DNA of 22,306 nucleotides, from the NCBI GenBank assembly GCA_003663295.1, contig QMZS01000008.1:1-22306 (forward strand), read 5' to 3'. The notes under the pieces were generated by a model. The model worked only from the letters and a program-made list of their open reading frames with translations. It had not been told where the DNA came from and ran no database searches. The stretch comes from Candidatus Aenigmatarchaeota archaeon (GTDB lineage Archaea > Aenigmatarchaeota > Aenigmatarchaeia > QMZS01). Made by a program: the position numbers and the translations under genes. Positions 14,514-22,213 of the stretch are shown piece by piece (the first letter of the stretch is position 1; every line of letters starts with the position of its first letter).

Positions 14514-15551
14514 ATGTTTGAAAATTTAATCCCTCGGGATTATTTATATGCCCTTCTAATTATAATTGGCTCTGTTATTTGCGCAAAAATATTCTATTTT
14601 ACGCTTAAACAATATGTAACAAGAATAACCGCGAAAACAAAAACCACAATGGATGATGAATTGCTGGAAACCTGCCACAAACCGATTTATATGGGTATTA
14701 TGCTTATTGGGGCTTATTATGCAACCGAATCCCTCAAGGTTCTCATACCCTACAAAGCCTCAGTAGAAACCTTATTTGTTATTGCAGGTGTTGGTCTTAG
14801 TACCTGGACATTGGTAAAAATCATAGATACTTTCGTGATGCATCACACAATCAAAGACAAAACTTCAAGAGCCCAGAGAACTGTTTTCCTTAGTTTGAAA
14901 GGATTGATTAATATCTTTGTTTACGTAATAGCTATTTTCATTATTTTAAGTTATTTCAAAATTGAAATAACTCCTCTACTGGCTAGTTTGGGCGTTGCGG
15001 GTCTGGCTGTTGCTCTTGCTCTTCAAAGCACGCTAGCTAATTATTTTGCGGGATTATATATTTCTTCAGACCGGTCAATTAAAATTGGTGATTATATTGA
15101 ACTTGAAAACGGTCTGAAAGGGCATGTGGAAAAAATCGGGTGGAGATCAACGCAGGTAAGAACACTTCCAAACAATCTTGTTATTATCCCAAACGCCAAA
15201 TTATCCGAAATGATTGTGACTAATTATTCTGACCCAACCGAAGAATTATCATTTTCAGTTAACTGCGGTGTGGGTTATGATTCTGATCTTGAAAAAGTTG
15301 AGAAAATAACAGTATCTGTTGCAAAAAAAATGTTAAAATCCATAGACGGCGGTGTGGAAACTTATGAGCCTCTTATGAGATTTAAGAACTTTGGGGATTC
15401 AAATATAGAATTCTCAATAATCCTAAGAGTGAAAGAATTTGTCAGCCAATATAAAATGAGGCATGAATTTATAAAAGCATTGACAAAAGAATTCAGGAAA
15501 AATAAGATAGAAATAGCTTTCCCTTGTTTGAATATTTATAATAGGAAATAA
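14514..15551 (+). CDS. mscS: MscS-family mechanosensitive channel
   Basis: 345 residues. About five membrane segments lie in the first 180 residues. The pore helix ITPLLASLGVAGLAVALALQ and the following STLANYFAGLYI stretch have the small-residue Ala/Gly pattern of MscS TM3. The beta domain then follows: IKIGDYIELENGLKGHVEKI, RTLPNNLVIIPNAKLSE and IVTNYSDP. The channel opens under membrane tension and releases solutes during hypo-osmotic shock. The two extra N-terminal helices place it among the larger MscS variants. A TATA-like stretch (TTTTTTATACATTTTATAA) ends about 8 nt before the ATG. Confidence 0.93.
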   Translation: MFENLIPRDYLYALLIIIGSVICAKIFYFTLKQYVTRITAKTKTTMDDELLETCHKPIYMGIMLIGAYYATESLKVLIPYKASVETLFVIAGVGLSTWTLVKIIDTFVMHHTIKDKTSRAQRTVFLSLKGLINIFVYVIAIFIILSYFKIEITPLLASLGVAGLAVALALQSTLANYFAGLYISSDRSIKIGDYIELENGLKGHVEKIGWRSTQVRTLPNNLVIIPNAKLSEMIVTNYSDPTEELSFSVNCGVGYDSDLEKVEKITVSVAKKMLKSIDGGVETYEPLMRFKNFGDSNIEFSIILRVKEFVSQYKMRHEFIKALTKEFRKNKIEIAFPCLNIYNRK

Positions 15552-15638
15552 ATAAGAATTTATTAATTATAATAGAATATCAGAACTTATCGATTAAATT
15601 AATGAATTTAGTTCAAAGAAAATTAAAATAAATTGTTA

Positions 15639-16286
15639 TCACAAAACCAGATTTAATAAGGCTTCTCTCTGGTCTTCAGCCTTAACAATCGCTGAAGCGA
15701 CCAACACACCTTTTGCGCCTAATTCCTGAGCAATCTGCACATCCTGCTTAGTTGCAATTCCAGCCCCGCATAGAGGAACAATCTCCGGATTTAAATCCTT
15801 TAGAACTTCCACAAACTTGGAAATTGCCTCGGGTTTTTCCTGGGCTATCGACCTGCCAGAACCAATTAGCTCCGGGTCTTCATAAGCAATATAATCAGGG
15901 GAAAACTTCGCAATTTCCATCACCTCCTTTATATCCGCGGCGCAACAAACAGTTTTTAGACCAGATAATTTTGAAGCATTTATGATTCCTTCTATTTTAT
16001 CCATAGGCAATCTCCTCTCTGAATGATTAATCAAAGTCCCCATTGCTCCTGCATCCTTGACTGAAGCAGGCAAAACAGAACCGGTATGAGAACCAAATGA
16101 AACAGGGTCAATATGCTGCGATACTATTGGGGTTATTTTAGAGATTTCTTTTAAATCCGTGAACTGTGGAGCTGCCCATATATCAGCATTTAATTTTTTC
16201 CTCACATCTGCAATTGAATTTGCCAATTTTATGCCTTTATCCCCCAAACCTTCTTCATAAGTTTTGAAATTTATTAGATATAACAT
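15639..16286 (-). CDS. tpiA: Triosephosphate isomerase, archaeal type
   Basis: 215 residues, matching the short archaeal form, from the ATG at 16286 (MLYLINFKTYEEGLGDKGIK). Catalytic residues are visible: Asn6 and Lys8 (INFKTY), His88 (INHSERR) and Glu136 (AYEDPELIGSGRS). The phosphate-binding CGAGI and GVLVASAIV loops lie near the C-terminus. It interconverts glyceraldehyde-3-phosphate and dihydroxyacetone phosphate. The reading frame continues upstream to 16340 but would then overlap the tRNA-Ser gene; the Met at 16286 gives the family's normal N-terminus. It lies 27 nt beyond the tRNA 3' end, so the two may share a transcript. Confidence 0.95.
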   Translation of the reverse strand: MLYLINFKTYEEGLGDKGIKLANSIADVRKKLNADIWAAPQFTDLKEISKITPIVSQHIDPVSFGSHTGSVLPASVKDAGAMGTLINHSERRLPMDKIEGIINASKLSGLKTVCCAADIKEVMEIAKFSPDYIAYEDPELIGSGRSIAQEKPEAISKFVEVLKDLNPEIVPLCGAGIATKQDVQIAQELGAKGVLVASAIVKAEDQREALLNLVL

Positions 16287-16312
16287 AATAAATACATTAA
16301 GAATAATATAAA

Positions 16313-16433
16313 CGCTGGGGCTGGGATTCGATTTTGGCACTGTTCAAGAAAATCAACGAACAAGTGTACCCAGGGATCCATTACAGAAACTAGCTTAGCA
16401 GGCTAGCGCCTTAAGCCACTCGGCCACCCCAGC
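16313..16433 (-). tRNA. tRNA-Ser(GCU) with a T-loop intron
   Basis: After removing a 36-nt intron the mature 85-nt tRNA has acceptor GCUGGGG/CCCCAGC with G73, a D arm with G18G19, anticodon stem CUAGC/GCUAG with loop CUGCUAA (anticodon GCU), a 16-nt variable region typical of class II tRNA-Ser, and T arm CUGGG-UUCGAAU-CCCAG. Exons are 16368-16433 and 16313-16331. The 3' CCA is not encoded. The anticodon loop has no intron. The intron-free reading lacks a T loop, which supports splicing. Confidence 0.9.
16332..16367 (-). other. tRNA-Ser intron (54/55, inside the T loop)
   Basis: 36 nt. Central helix CUGG/CCAA (three pairs and one C-A mismatch), bulges GUA and AAU, inner helix CACUUGUUC/GAACAGUG with one bulged U. 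Cutting after the second base of each bulge joins U54 to U55 and restores the UUCGAAU loop. Confidence 0.8.
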
Positions 16434-16504
16434 ATAACTAATTTATAAATTTTTAGTTTAGAGGAAATTTTAACTCAAAAGAATTAATTAAAGTTAATTT
16501 TTGA

Positions 16505-16515
16505 TATATATAAAA
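16505..16515 (+). promoter_or_regulatory. TATA box of the lipoprotein gene at 16532
   Basis: TATATATAAAA lies 17-27 nt upstream of the ATG and is the clearest TATA element in the window. The transcript is probably leaderless. Confidence 0.5.
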
Positions 16516-16531
16516 TAATACAAACTAAAAT

Positions 16532-17377
16532 ATGGGAATCTATAACAAAATTTCAGTAGTTTTTTTAATGGGTTTAGTAATAGCGATGAGTGGTTGTACA
16601 GATACAGGCGGAGAATCAACAATGGCAGCGGGAACGCAGGGAGTATATATCGAATACTTCGGACCTGATGTTGAATATCCGGTATCTGGTCAGGACATCA
16701 CCCTTGAAACCAGACTTAGAAATGTTGGTGGATCAGAAGCAAGTAACGTAGAAAGCACCATCTATTTATTAAGTTGGGGTACAAGAAACACTCAAAACGC
16801 ATGCACACAAGGACTAAGACCACCAAACGCAGAAATTGGTCGTGATGGAGAAGAATGTAAAGTAACTGATGACGCAACAGCGCCGGAAGTAACAGAAACA
16901 CAGACTTATGATGTTGGAGTGCATATAAACTATGATTACACCACAAATACAGTTGCAACAGTTTATGCTTTCTCTGAAAACGAATATGTTAAAAAAATGG
17001 AAGCGAATCAGAACATACCTAAAATAAAAAATATAAAAAACAGCAATGCTCCAATCCATGTTGAAGTGAGAGTGCAGAATGTATTAAAAACAGGCGGAAC
17101 CGTTCCAGTAACACTAATTTTCAAGAATGTGGGTGGTGGTAATGTAAGGTATGCAGATCAACACTATATTATAGACACTGCAGATGTTCATATTAACGGT
17201 AACTATCTTGACACTTGCAGTGATATAAGAATGAAAGGCGGCAGGGAAGGTTCATGCACAGTTCAAGTAGACATACCTGCTGGTGAAGAAGTAAAATTAC
17301 CTATCGAAATAACAACCAGCTACACCTATGTAACTTCTGCAGAAACAAAAATAGTGGTGCATCCAAAATTAACATAA
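16532..17377 (+). CDS. Secreted lipoprotein with CARDB-like domains
   Basis: 281 residues. The N-terminus MGIYNKISVVFLMGLVIAMS leads into lipobox MSGC, so Cys22 is the predicted lipidation site. Two beta-rich repeats follow, each with a 'V...LRNVGGSEASNV' or 'LIFKNVGGGNVRYAD' phrase characteristic of CARDB/Ig-like adhesion modules. Two cysteine pairs (CTQG...EECKV and DTCSD...GSCTV) are probably disulphides. It is anchored outside the membrane; the ligand is unknown. Its G+C content is higher than that of its neighbours, and it has its own strong TATA box, suggesting high expression. Confidence 0.8.
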   Translation: MGIYNKISVVFLMGLVIAMSGCTDTGGESTMAAGTQGVYIEYFGPDVEYPVSGQDITLETRLRNVGGSEASNVESTIYLLSWGTRNTQNACTQGLRPPNAEIGRDGEECKVTDDATAPEVTETQTYDVGVHINYDYTTNTVATVYAFSENEYVKKMEANQNIPKIKNIKNSNAPIHVEVRVQNVLKTGGTVPVTLIFKNVGGGNVRYADQHYIIDTADVHINGNYLDTCSDIRMKGGREGSCTVQVDIPAGEEVKLPIEITTSYTYVTSAETKIVVHPKLT

Positions 17378-17378
17378 T

Positions 17379-17397
17379 CTCTTTTATTTTTTATTTT
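17379..17397 (+). terminator. T-rich terminator after the lipoprotein gene
   Basis: A run of T-rich sequence (CTCTTTTATTTTTTATTTT) begins two bases after the stop codon, as expected for intrinsic oligo-T termination in archaea. Confidence 0.4.
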
Positions 17398-17445
17398 AGA
17401 ATATATTTTATTTAATGAATTAATTATATTTTTACTGATTTGATT

Positions 17446-19197
17446 ATGGTGGATTATAAAAAAATAGGTCTGAAAATTGGAATTGAAATACACCAGAGAC
17501 TGGCAACAAAAACAAAGCTATTCTGCAACTGCTCAACAGAAATTTCAGACGAAGAAAAATCTATTTTTGAATTTTCAAGAAAATTAAGACCAACAGCAAG
17601 CGAAACCGGGGAAGTTGATAATGCCGCAATGCAGGAATTCCTAAAAGAAAAAGAATTTATATATTATTCTTATCCAAATTGTTGCTCTATTGAAACCGAC
17701 TCAAAATTCCCAAATGAATTAAATAAAGAAGCTCTTTTAATCAGTTTGCAATTAGCAAAAATGTTGAGAATGCGGGTTCCTGACTCACTGCAAATAATGA
17801 GAAAAATTGTCATTGACGGGAGCAACACAACAGGTTATCAAAGAACTTCACTAGTTGGAAAAGGCGATAAAAATTCCTATATTGAAACAAATTTTGGGAA
17901 AGTTCACATTCAAGATTTAAATCTTGAAGAAGAAAGCGCAACAAAAATCAAAGAAAAAGAAAATAGGATTTATTATAGACTTGACAGATTAGGGATTCCC
18001 TTAATTGAACTTAGTTGTCATCCAGATATATGGCATCCTGAACAAGCAAAAGAATTTGCATCAAAAATCGGGTTATTGTTAAGAAGCCTGAATGTAAAAA
18101 GAGGTATTGGAACAATAAGACAAGATGTAAATATCTCAGTAAAAAAAGGTTCCAGAATAGAAATAAAAGGATTTCAGGAATTAAAAAAACTTGACAAATT
18201 AATAAAAAACGAAGTCAAAAGACAACTGGATTTAATTTTAGTAAAAGAAAAATTAAAAAATAAATCAATAAATTTAACTGAAATAGAAGTAACTAAACTA
18301 TTTAAATCATCAAAATGCAAAATTCTAAAAGGTAAAGAAAAAATATTGTGTTTGAAGCTGAAAGGTCTTTCAGGATTATTCAAAAATTCCTGTGGTGAAA
18401 TAATTTTGGGAAAAGAAATCGCAAATTATGCCAAAATTTTCGGGATTGGGGGTATTATTCATTCAGATGAAGATTTAAAAAAATACAATTTTGATTTGAA
18501 AGAAATCTACTCGCTAAAAAAAGAAATTGGCGCAAAAGAAAGAGATTTGTTTTTATTGATAACCGGAGAAAACTGCGGAAATGCAATGAACTTAATTAAA
18601 AAAAGAATTTTGCATCTTAATAAAGGAATTCCTGAAGAAACCAGATTTGCGGAAGATGTTCTCACAAGATATGCCCGCGAACTTCCCGGAGCCGCAAGAA
18701 TGTATCCTGAAACAGATCTCCCAAAAATAGACCTTAATGAATATCTGGATAAAATAGAACTTCCTGAAACTCTTGAAGAAAAATCCGCAAAGTTTTTAAA
18801 ATTAGGTTTGAGTAAAGACTTAGCGAAACAAATTTCAAAAAGCAAAGAATTGAAGTTATTTGAAGAATTTTTAAAATATAAAGTTGAACCCAAACTAATC
18901 GCTGATTTGATTCTAAACAAAAAAAGAGCCTTGGAAAGAAAAGGAATTAAAATTGAAAAAAAAGATTTGGAATTTGTTCTTAAAAATCTGGAAAAAGAAA
19001 AGATTGTAAAGAAAGCTATAGAAGAGGTTTTAATTAATAAAAATATCAAAGGATTTGAGAAAATCCCCAGGATTAAATTGAAGAAAATTACTGTTAACTA
19101 TGCAAAAAAATATGGGGAAAAAGCAATGGGTGAAATTATGAAAAAATATGGGAAAAGAGTTGATAGCGAAGAAGTTATAAAATTATTAAATCAATAA
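17446..19197 (+). CDS. gatE: Glutamyl-tRNA(Gln) amidotransferase subunit E
   Basis: 583 residues from the ATG at 17446 (MVDYKKIGLKIGIEIHQRLA); an in-frame TTG two codons upstream was rejected. The GatB/E kinase-like core shows GIEIHQRLATKTKLFCNC, the DGSNTTGYQRTSLVGKG segment and the GTIRQDVNISV motif. A GAD insertion domain (GLSGLFKNSCGEIILGKEI and following) separates GatE from bacterial GatB. The C-terminal helical YqeY-like tail binds tRNA. With GatD it converts Glu-tRNA(Gln) to Gln-tRNA(Gln) in archaea that lack glutaminyl-tRNA synthetase. GatD is not in the window. It is slightly shorter than the usual ~620 residues. Confidence 0.96.
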   Translation: MVDYKKIGLKIGIEIHQRLATKTKLFCNCSTEISDEEKSIFEFSRKLRPTASETGEVDNAAMQEFLKEKEFIYYSYPNCCSIETDSKFPNELNKEALLISLQLAKMLRMRVPDSLQIMRKIVIDGSNTTGYQRTSLVGKGDKNSYIETNFGKVHIQDLNLEEESATKIKEKENRIYYRLDRLGIPLIELSCHPDIWHPEQAKEFASKIGLLLRSLNVKRGIGTIRQDVNISVKKGSRIEIKGFQELKKLDKLIKNEVKRQLDLILVKEKLKNKSINLTEIEVTKLFKSSKCKILKGKEKILCLKLKGLSGLFKNSCGEIILGKEIANYAKIFGIGGIIHSDEDLKKYNFDLKEIYSLKKEIGAKERDLFLLITGENCGNAMNLIKKRILHLNKGIPEETRFAEDVLTRYARELPGAARMYPETDLPKIDLNEYLDKIELPETLEEKSAKFLKLGLSKDLAKQISKSKELKLFEEFLKYKVEPKLIADLILNKKRALERKGIKIEKKDLEFVLKNLEKEKIVKKAIEEVLINKNIKGFEKIPRIKLKKITVNYAKKYGEKAMGEIMKKYGKRVDSEEVIKLLNQ

Positions 19198-19203
19198 AAT
19201 TCT

Positions 19204-19220
19204 CCCACCTGAAGGACGGG
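19204..19220. mobile_element. Possible solo IS200/IS605-type right-end hairpin
   Basis: CCCACC-TGAA-GGACGGG, followed by GTATTTT, resembles the imperfect hairpin and flank at the right end of IS605-family elements carrying tnpB. No transposase or tnpB gene is beside it. It lies 7 nt after gatE and could act simply as a terminator. The mobile origin is tentative. Confidence 0.35.
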
Positions 19221-19277
19221 GTATTTTGATAATAAAATTTTCGCCATGAAAAAATAAGGTCTTAGGTCAATAAATAT

Positions 19278-21371
19278 TTAAGGTATATTTAAATCAAAAG
19301 TGGTATATTCTAAAATTAATGCTGTTCCGGTATAAAAGAAATACTGACCTTCCAATAAACCAGAAGTGTTTATTTCAAGTTCGCAAGTATAGTCTCCAGA
19401 TAAAATCTCATCTTCAAATACATCATTCACTTCTTCAATAACAATATTTTTATTTATGCTGCAATCGCCTGTTCCAAAGATATTTATAACCCCATCATAA
19501 TTTTTTTTATCAAAGAATACCCTTAGATTTATTTTAGCTGGTTTATCTAAATGAGTATTTAATTTCAAAGTTGTTTTATAGGTATTCCTACTTTCTGAAA
19601 ATAATATCCTTGAATTCTTATCCTCAACAAGAATATTCTTGCAGTGCCAGGCTCCATCCTGACATACACAATTTTTATATTCGCCAGATTGTGCCACCCC
19701 ATTCTCTTCAACACAAACACCTGTTTTTAATCCACATTTACTTTCAGGACAGCATATTTTGTCCGTCTTATTATATAAAGTTATTTTACAAGAAAGTTCT
19801 TTGTTTATATTATCCAGATCGGCGCAATCACAGTCACGGAAACATATTTCTCCTTCATCTCTTTTACCCCAGATCTCATCCTTACATTCCCACAAACAGA
19901 GCTCTTCATTTATATTAAGTTCATGTCCTCCTTCCTCATAACAACTTGCCTCAACGCCAGACTCTTTATGAGCGCAGGTTCCTTTAGGGCAACAATAATA
20001 TTTATATTCATTTATATCCTCATTCGCAGTACTTGAAGGATTGTCCTGAGAACAATAGGAATTCGACCAGCAATCGTCAAAAGCATAATTGCATTCATAA
20101 CCATTTGGTGTATAACAACCAATATAATAATCAAACACCTCCCCTTGCACATCTTCTGATAAAGAAAATTTTACCGTGGCACTATCAGTATATCGTTGAA
20201 TAAGTTTATTGGCTCCACTGCCAACTACACCTGAATCAAAAAAAGTTTTTGAAATTTGTATATTAACAAAATCTTTATTTGGCGCTATATATACAAGGAC
20301 ATCTTTCGTTTCTCCTGGAAAGGAAAGTGGATGCACGATATAAGAATTCTTATAACCTAAATAAGGGTTATCAGGATTTGGGTATATTGGATAATTATTA
20401 AAAAATAAAGGAAAATTGTATATTGTTTTCCCGCAATTATCCTTAAAATCATTAATACCCCCTGTAACAAAATTCCACACCCCATCGTTGCATTTTAAAG
20501 AATCACCTTGATATTGTATCACCGCCCCATTAGAATAACAATATAAATCAGGATCTACACTATCCCTAAGATTATTATTTCTAGGCAATCCATTTAAAAT
20601 ATCCGTATCCAAATTTAAATGGGCGCATTGTCCAGGAGGACAACAATAATCGCCGCCATTTATAAAATCCGGGGCACAATTGCCGGAGTGGCATGGATGA
20701 GAATCCTTAATATTAATAGAATCACATTCATGATAATTTTTTATTTCATAATAATTGCAATAACATCCCCCACCCATACTTGCAGAATGGGGGTCTGTAT
20801 TTAAGATATATTCAGGGGGTTTTTGAAATGAAGGTATCACCCAATCACCATCACTCGCGGCGCTGCAACCCGCCAGCCCATCATAAACAGGAGAATTTTC
20901 CCTGCACCACCCTTTACAATATTCTTCTTTGCAATCACACCCGTCTCCTCCAGAACCACAACTGGCTTCATAACAAGTTTGCCATGATTGACAAGTTGTG
21001 GTTGGGTAACTGCATCTATAATCATCACCGCAACAATAATAACAAGTACTGCATCCCAATAAACCGCAATTGCAAGGATAAGAACATCTCTTGCAACAAT
21101 CTGAACTGCTATAATGGATACAATCAGAATCTGTAAAAATATAAGGTTTTGGATATGAATAAATTGCACCAAACATATAACTTTTACTAACCTTACCTTC
21201 ATGATACCATACCGTCAAAGGATTTGAAGTTAATAAACTTTGAAATTCGCATTTTGAATTGCTACAATCGCAAGAAGAATCGCAAGAACCGCATCCAAAA
21301 ATAATTCCAATCCCGGCAAACAATCCAAAAACCAAAAAAATACCTAAAGATAAACTAATTAATTTCCTCAT
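19278..21371 (-). CDS. Large cysteine-rich secreted protein with three CCP modules
   Basis: 697 residues with nearly 60 cysteines. A signal peptide (about residues 1-26) ends in IFGC, close to a lipobox, so it is either secreted or lipidated at Cys27. The first 170 residues are an extremely cysteine-dense region. Three modules then recur: CCPPGQCAH at 243, CCPKGTCAH at 460 and CCPESKCGL at 540. Each is followed by a 'C-[YV]-x-x-[NEG]-G' and a 'C-x-D-G/E-x-W' element. The last ~110 residues are beta-rich without the repeat. It is probably a disulphide-bonded surface protein. No enzyme motif was seen; function unknown. It is divergent from nothing close and ends near gatE. Confidence 0.75.
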   Translation of the reverse strand: MRKLISLSLGIFLVFGLFAGIGIIFGCGSCDSSCDCSNSKCEFQSLLTSNPLTVWYHEGKVSKSYMFGAIYSYPKPYIFTDSDCIHYSSSDCCKRCSYPCNCGLLGCSTCYYCCGDDYRCSYPTTTCQSWQTCYEASCGSGGDGCDCKEEYCKGWCRENSPVYDGLAGCSAASDGDWVIPSFQKPPEYILNTDPHSASMGGGCYCNYYEIKNYHECDSINIKDSHPCHSGNCAPDFINGGDYCCPPGQCAHLNLDTDILNGLPRNNNLRDSVDPDLYCYSNGAVIQYQGDSLKCNDGVWNFVTGGINDFKDNCGKTIYNFPLFFNNYPIYPNPDNPYLGYKNSYIVHPLSFPGETKDVLVYIAPNKDFVNIQISKTFFDSGVVGSGANKLIQRYTDSATVKFSLSEDVQGEVFDYYIGCYTPNGYECNYAFDDCWSNSYCSQDNPSSTANEDINEYKYYCCPKGTCAHKESGVEASCYEEGGHELNINEELCLWECKDEIWGKRDEGEICFRDCDCADLDNINKELSCKITLYNKTDKICCPESKCGLKTGVCVEENGVAQSGEYKNCVCQDGAWHCKNILVEDKNSRILFSESRNTYKTTLKLNTHLDKPAKINLRVFFDKKNYDGVINIFGTGDCSINKNIVIEEVNDVFEDEILSGDYTCELEINTSGLLEGQYFFYTGTALILEYTTFDLNIP

Positions 21372-21434
21372 AATTATATCTTCTTTTTTGGTTTTATTAT
21401 TCTATATCCTCCAATATTGGATTATTTTGATTTC

Positions 21435-21758
21435 TTATTTATATTCTCTCAATTCTTTCTCAAGTTCGTTTATTCTTTTCTCTTCCACAGCTTCTGTTTT
21501 CCTCTTTTTACTGAACAATTCAATATATATATTTTTTAATCCATGTTCAACTGAAGTAGCAATCCGATTCCTATCAAGTCTCCTCAGATCCTGTCCTTCA
21601 AGGGTCCTCAATTCCTGCTCCACACCATCTAATTGATTTAAAATCCTAATTTTAGCAGAACCTTCCAATTTTAAAGCTTTTAATCTATATCTGCACCATT
21701 TTTTTCGTAAATTTCTTATTCTCCCATTAAAACCAAAAAATGAATTCAAACCAAACAT
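21435..21758 (-). CDS. Small basic coiled-coil hypothetical protein
   Basis: 107 residues, starting MFGLNSFFGFNGRIRNLRKK. It is rich in Arg, Lys, Glu and Leu, with heptad-like spacing in LNQLDGVEQELRTLEGQDL and in the C-terminal EKRINELEKELREY. No membrane segment after the first residues and no recognised domain. It is divergent from prefoldin beta, with only 26 nt between starts. Confidence 0.5.
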   Translation of the reverse strand: MFGLNSFFGFNGRIRNLRKKWCRYRLKALKLEGSAKIRILNQLDGVEQELRTLEGQDLRRLDRNRIATSVEHGLKNIYIELFSKKRKTEAVEEKRINELEKELREYK

Positions 21759-21784
21759 AATAATATTTAAATGCTATTATAAAT

Positions 21785-22132
21785 ATGACAGAACTACCTA
21801 AAGAAGCTCAGGATTTACTGATGAAAGTGCAAATGCAAAATCAGGAATTGCAGGAAATCATTATGCAAAAACAAAATAGAGGTATGCAGAAAATGGAAAT
21901 AGATGAAGCTCTTAAAGAAATAAAAGATAAAACCGAGATATACAAAGAAATTGGGGGAATTCTTGTTAAAACAGATAAAGATAAAGTGCAAAAAGAACTT
22001 GATGAAGAAAAAGAAATGTTGGTTGTAAGAGAAAAACAGGTGAATGCAAAAGAAGAGAAACTAAAATCAGAAATGGAAGTGAATCAGAAAAAATTGATGG
22101 GTTTTATTCAAGGGGCTAATCCAGCAGGATAA
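21785..22132 (+). CDS. pfdB: Prefoldin beta subunit
   Basis: 115 residues, usual length. Two long helices (EAQDLLMKVQMQNQELQEII and EKEMLVVREKQVNAKEEKLK) flank a short beta hairpin with the KTEIYKEIGGILVKTDKDKV segment, which is diagnostic of beta-type prefoldin. Six subunits (two alpha, four beta) form a jellyfish-shaped holdase that delivers unfolded proteins to the thermosome. The alpha subunit is not visible here. Confidence 0.93.
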   Translation: MTELPKEAQDLLMKVQMQNQELQEIIMQKQNRGMQKMEIDEALKEIKDKTEIYKEIGGILVKTDKDKVQKELDEEKEMLVVREKQVNAKEEKLKSEMEVNQKKLMGFIQGANPAG

Positions 22133-22213
22133 ATATTTTAAATATTAATCAAAGATTCTTTGATAAATTTAAGGTTTCTGAGTCATATTTTTAGTTTAGA
22201 ATTTAAAAACCAA

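Noticed and set aside
16287..16340. N-terminal extension of triosephosphate isomerase
   Set aside because: Runs into the tRNA-Ser gene; archaeal TIM normally starts just before the INFKTY motif.
16716..17059. Minus-strand ORFs inside the second lipoprotein gene
   Set aside because: Cys/Phe/Leu-rich antisense shadows.
18174..19049. Minus-strand ORFs inside gatE
   Set aside because: Ser/Phe/Leu-rich antisense shadows of an A-rich coding strand.
19571..21202. Several ORFs on both strands within the cysteine-rich protein gene
   Set aside because: All overlap a 697-codon frame with a signal peptide and repeated modules, and none has a recognisable domain.
21259..21636. Plus-strand ORF over the start of the cysteine-rich gene and the coiled-coil gene
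   Set aside because: Spans two minus-strand genes and their intergenic region; no motif.
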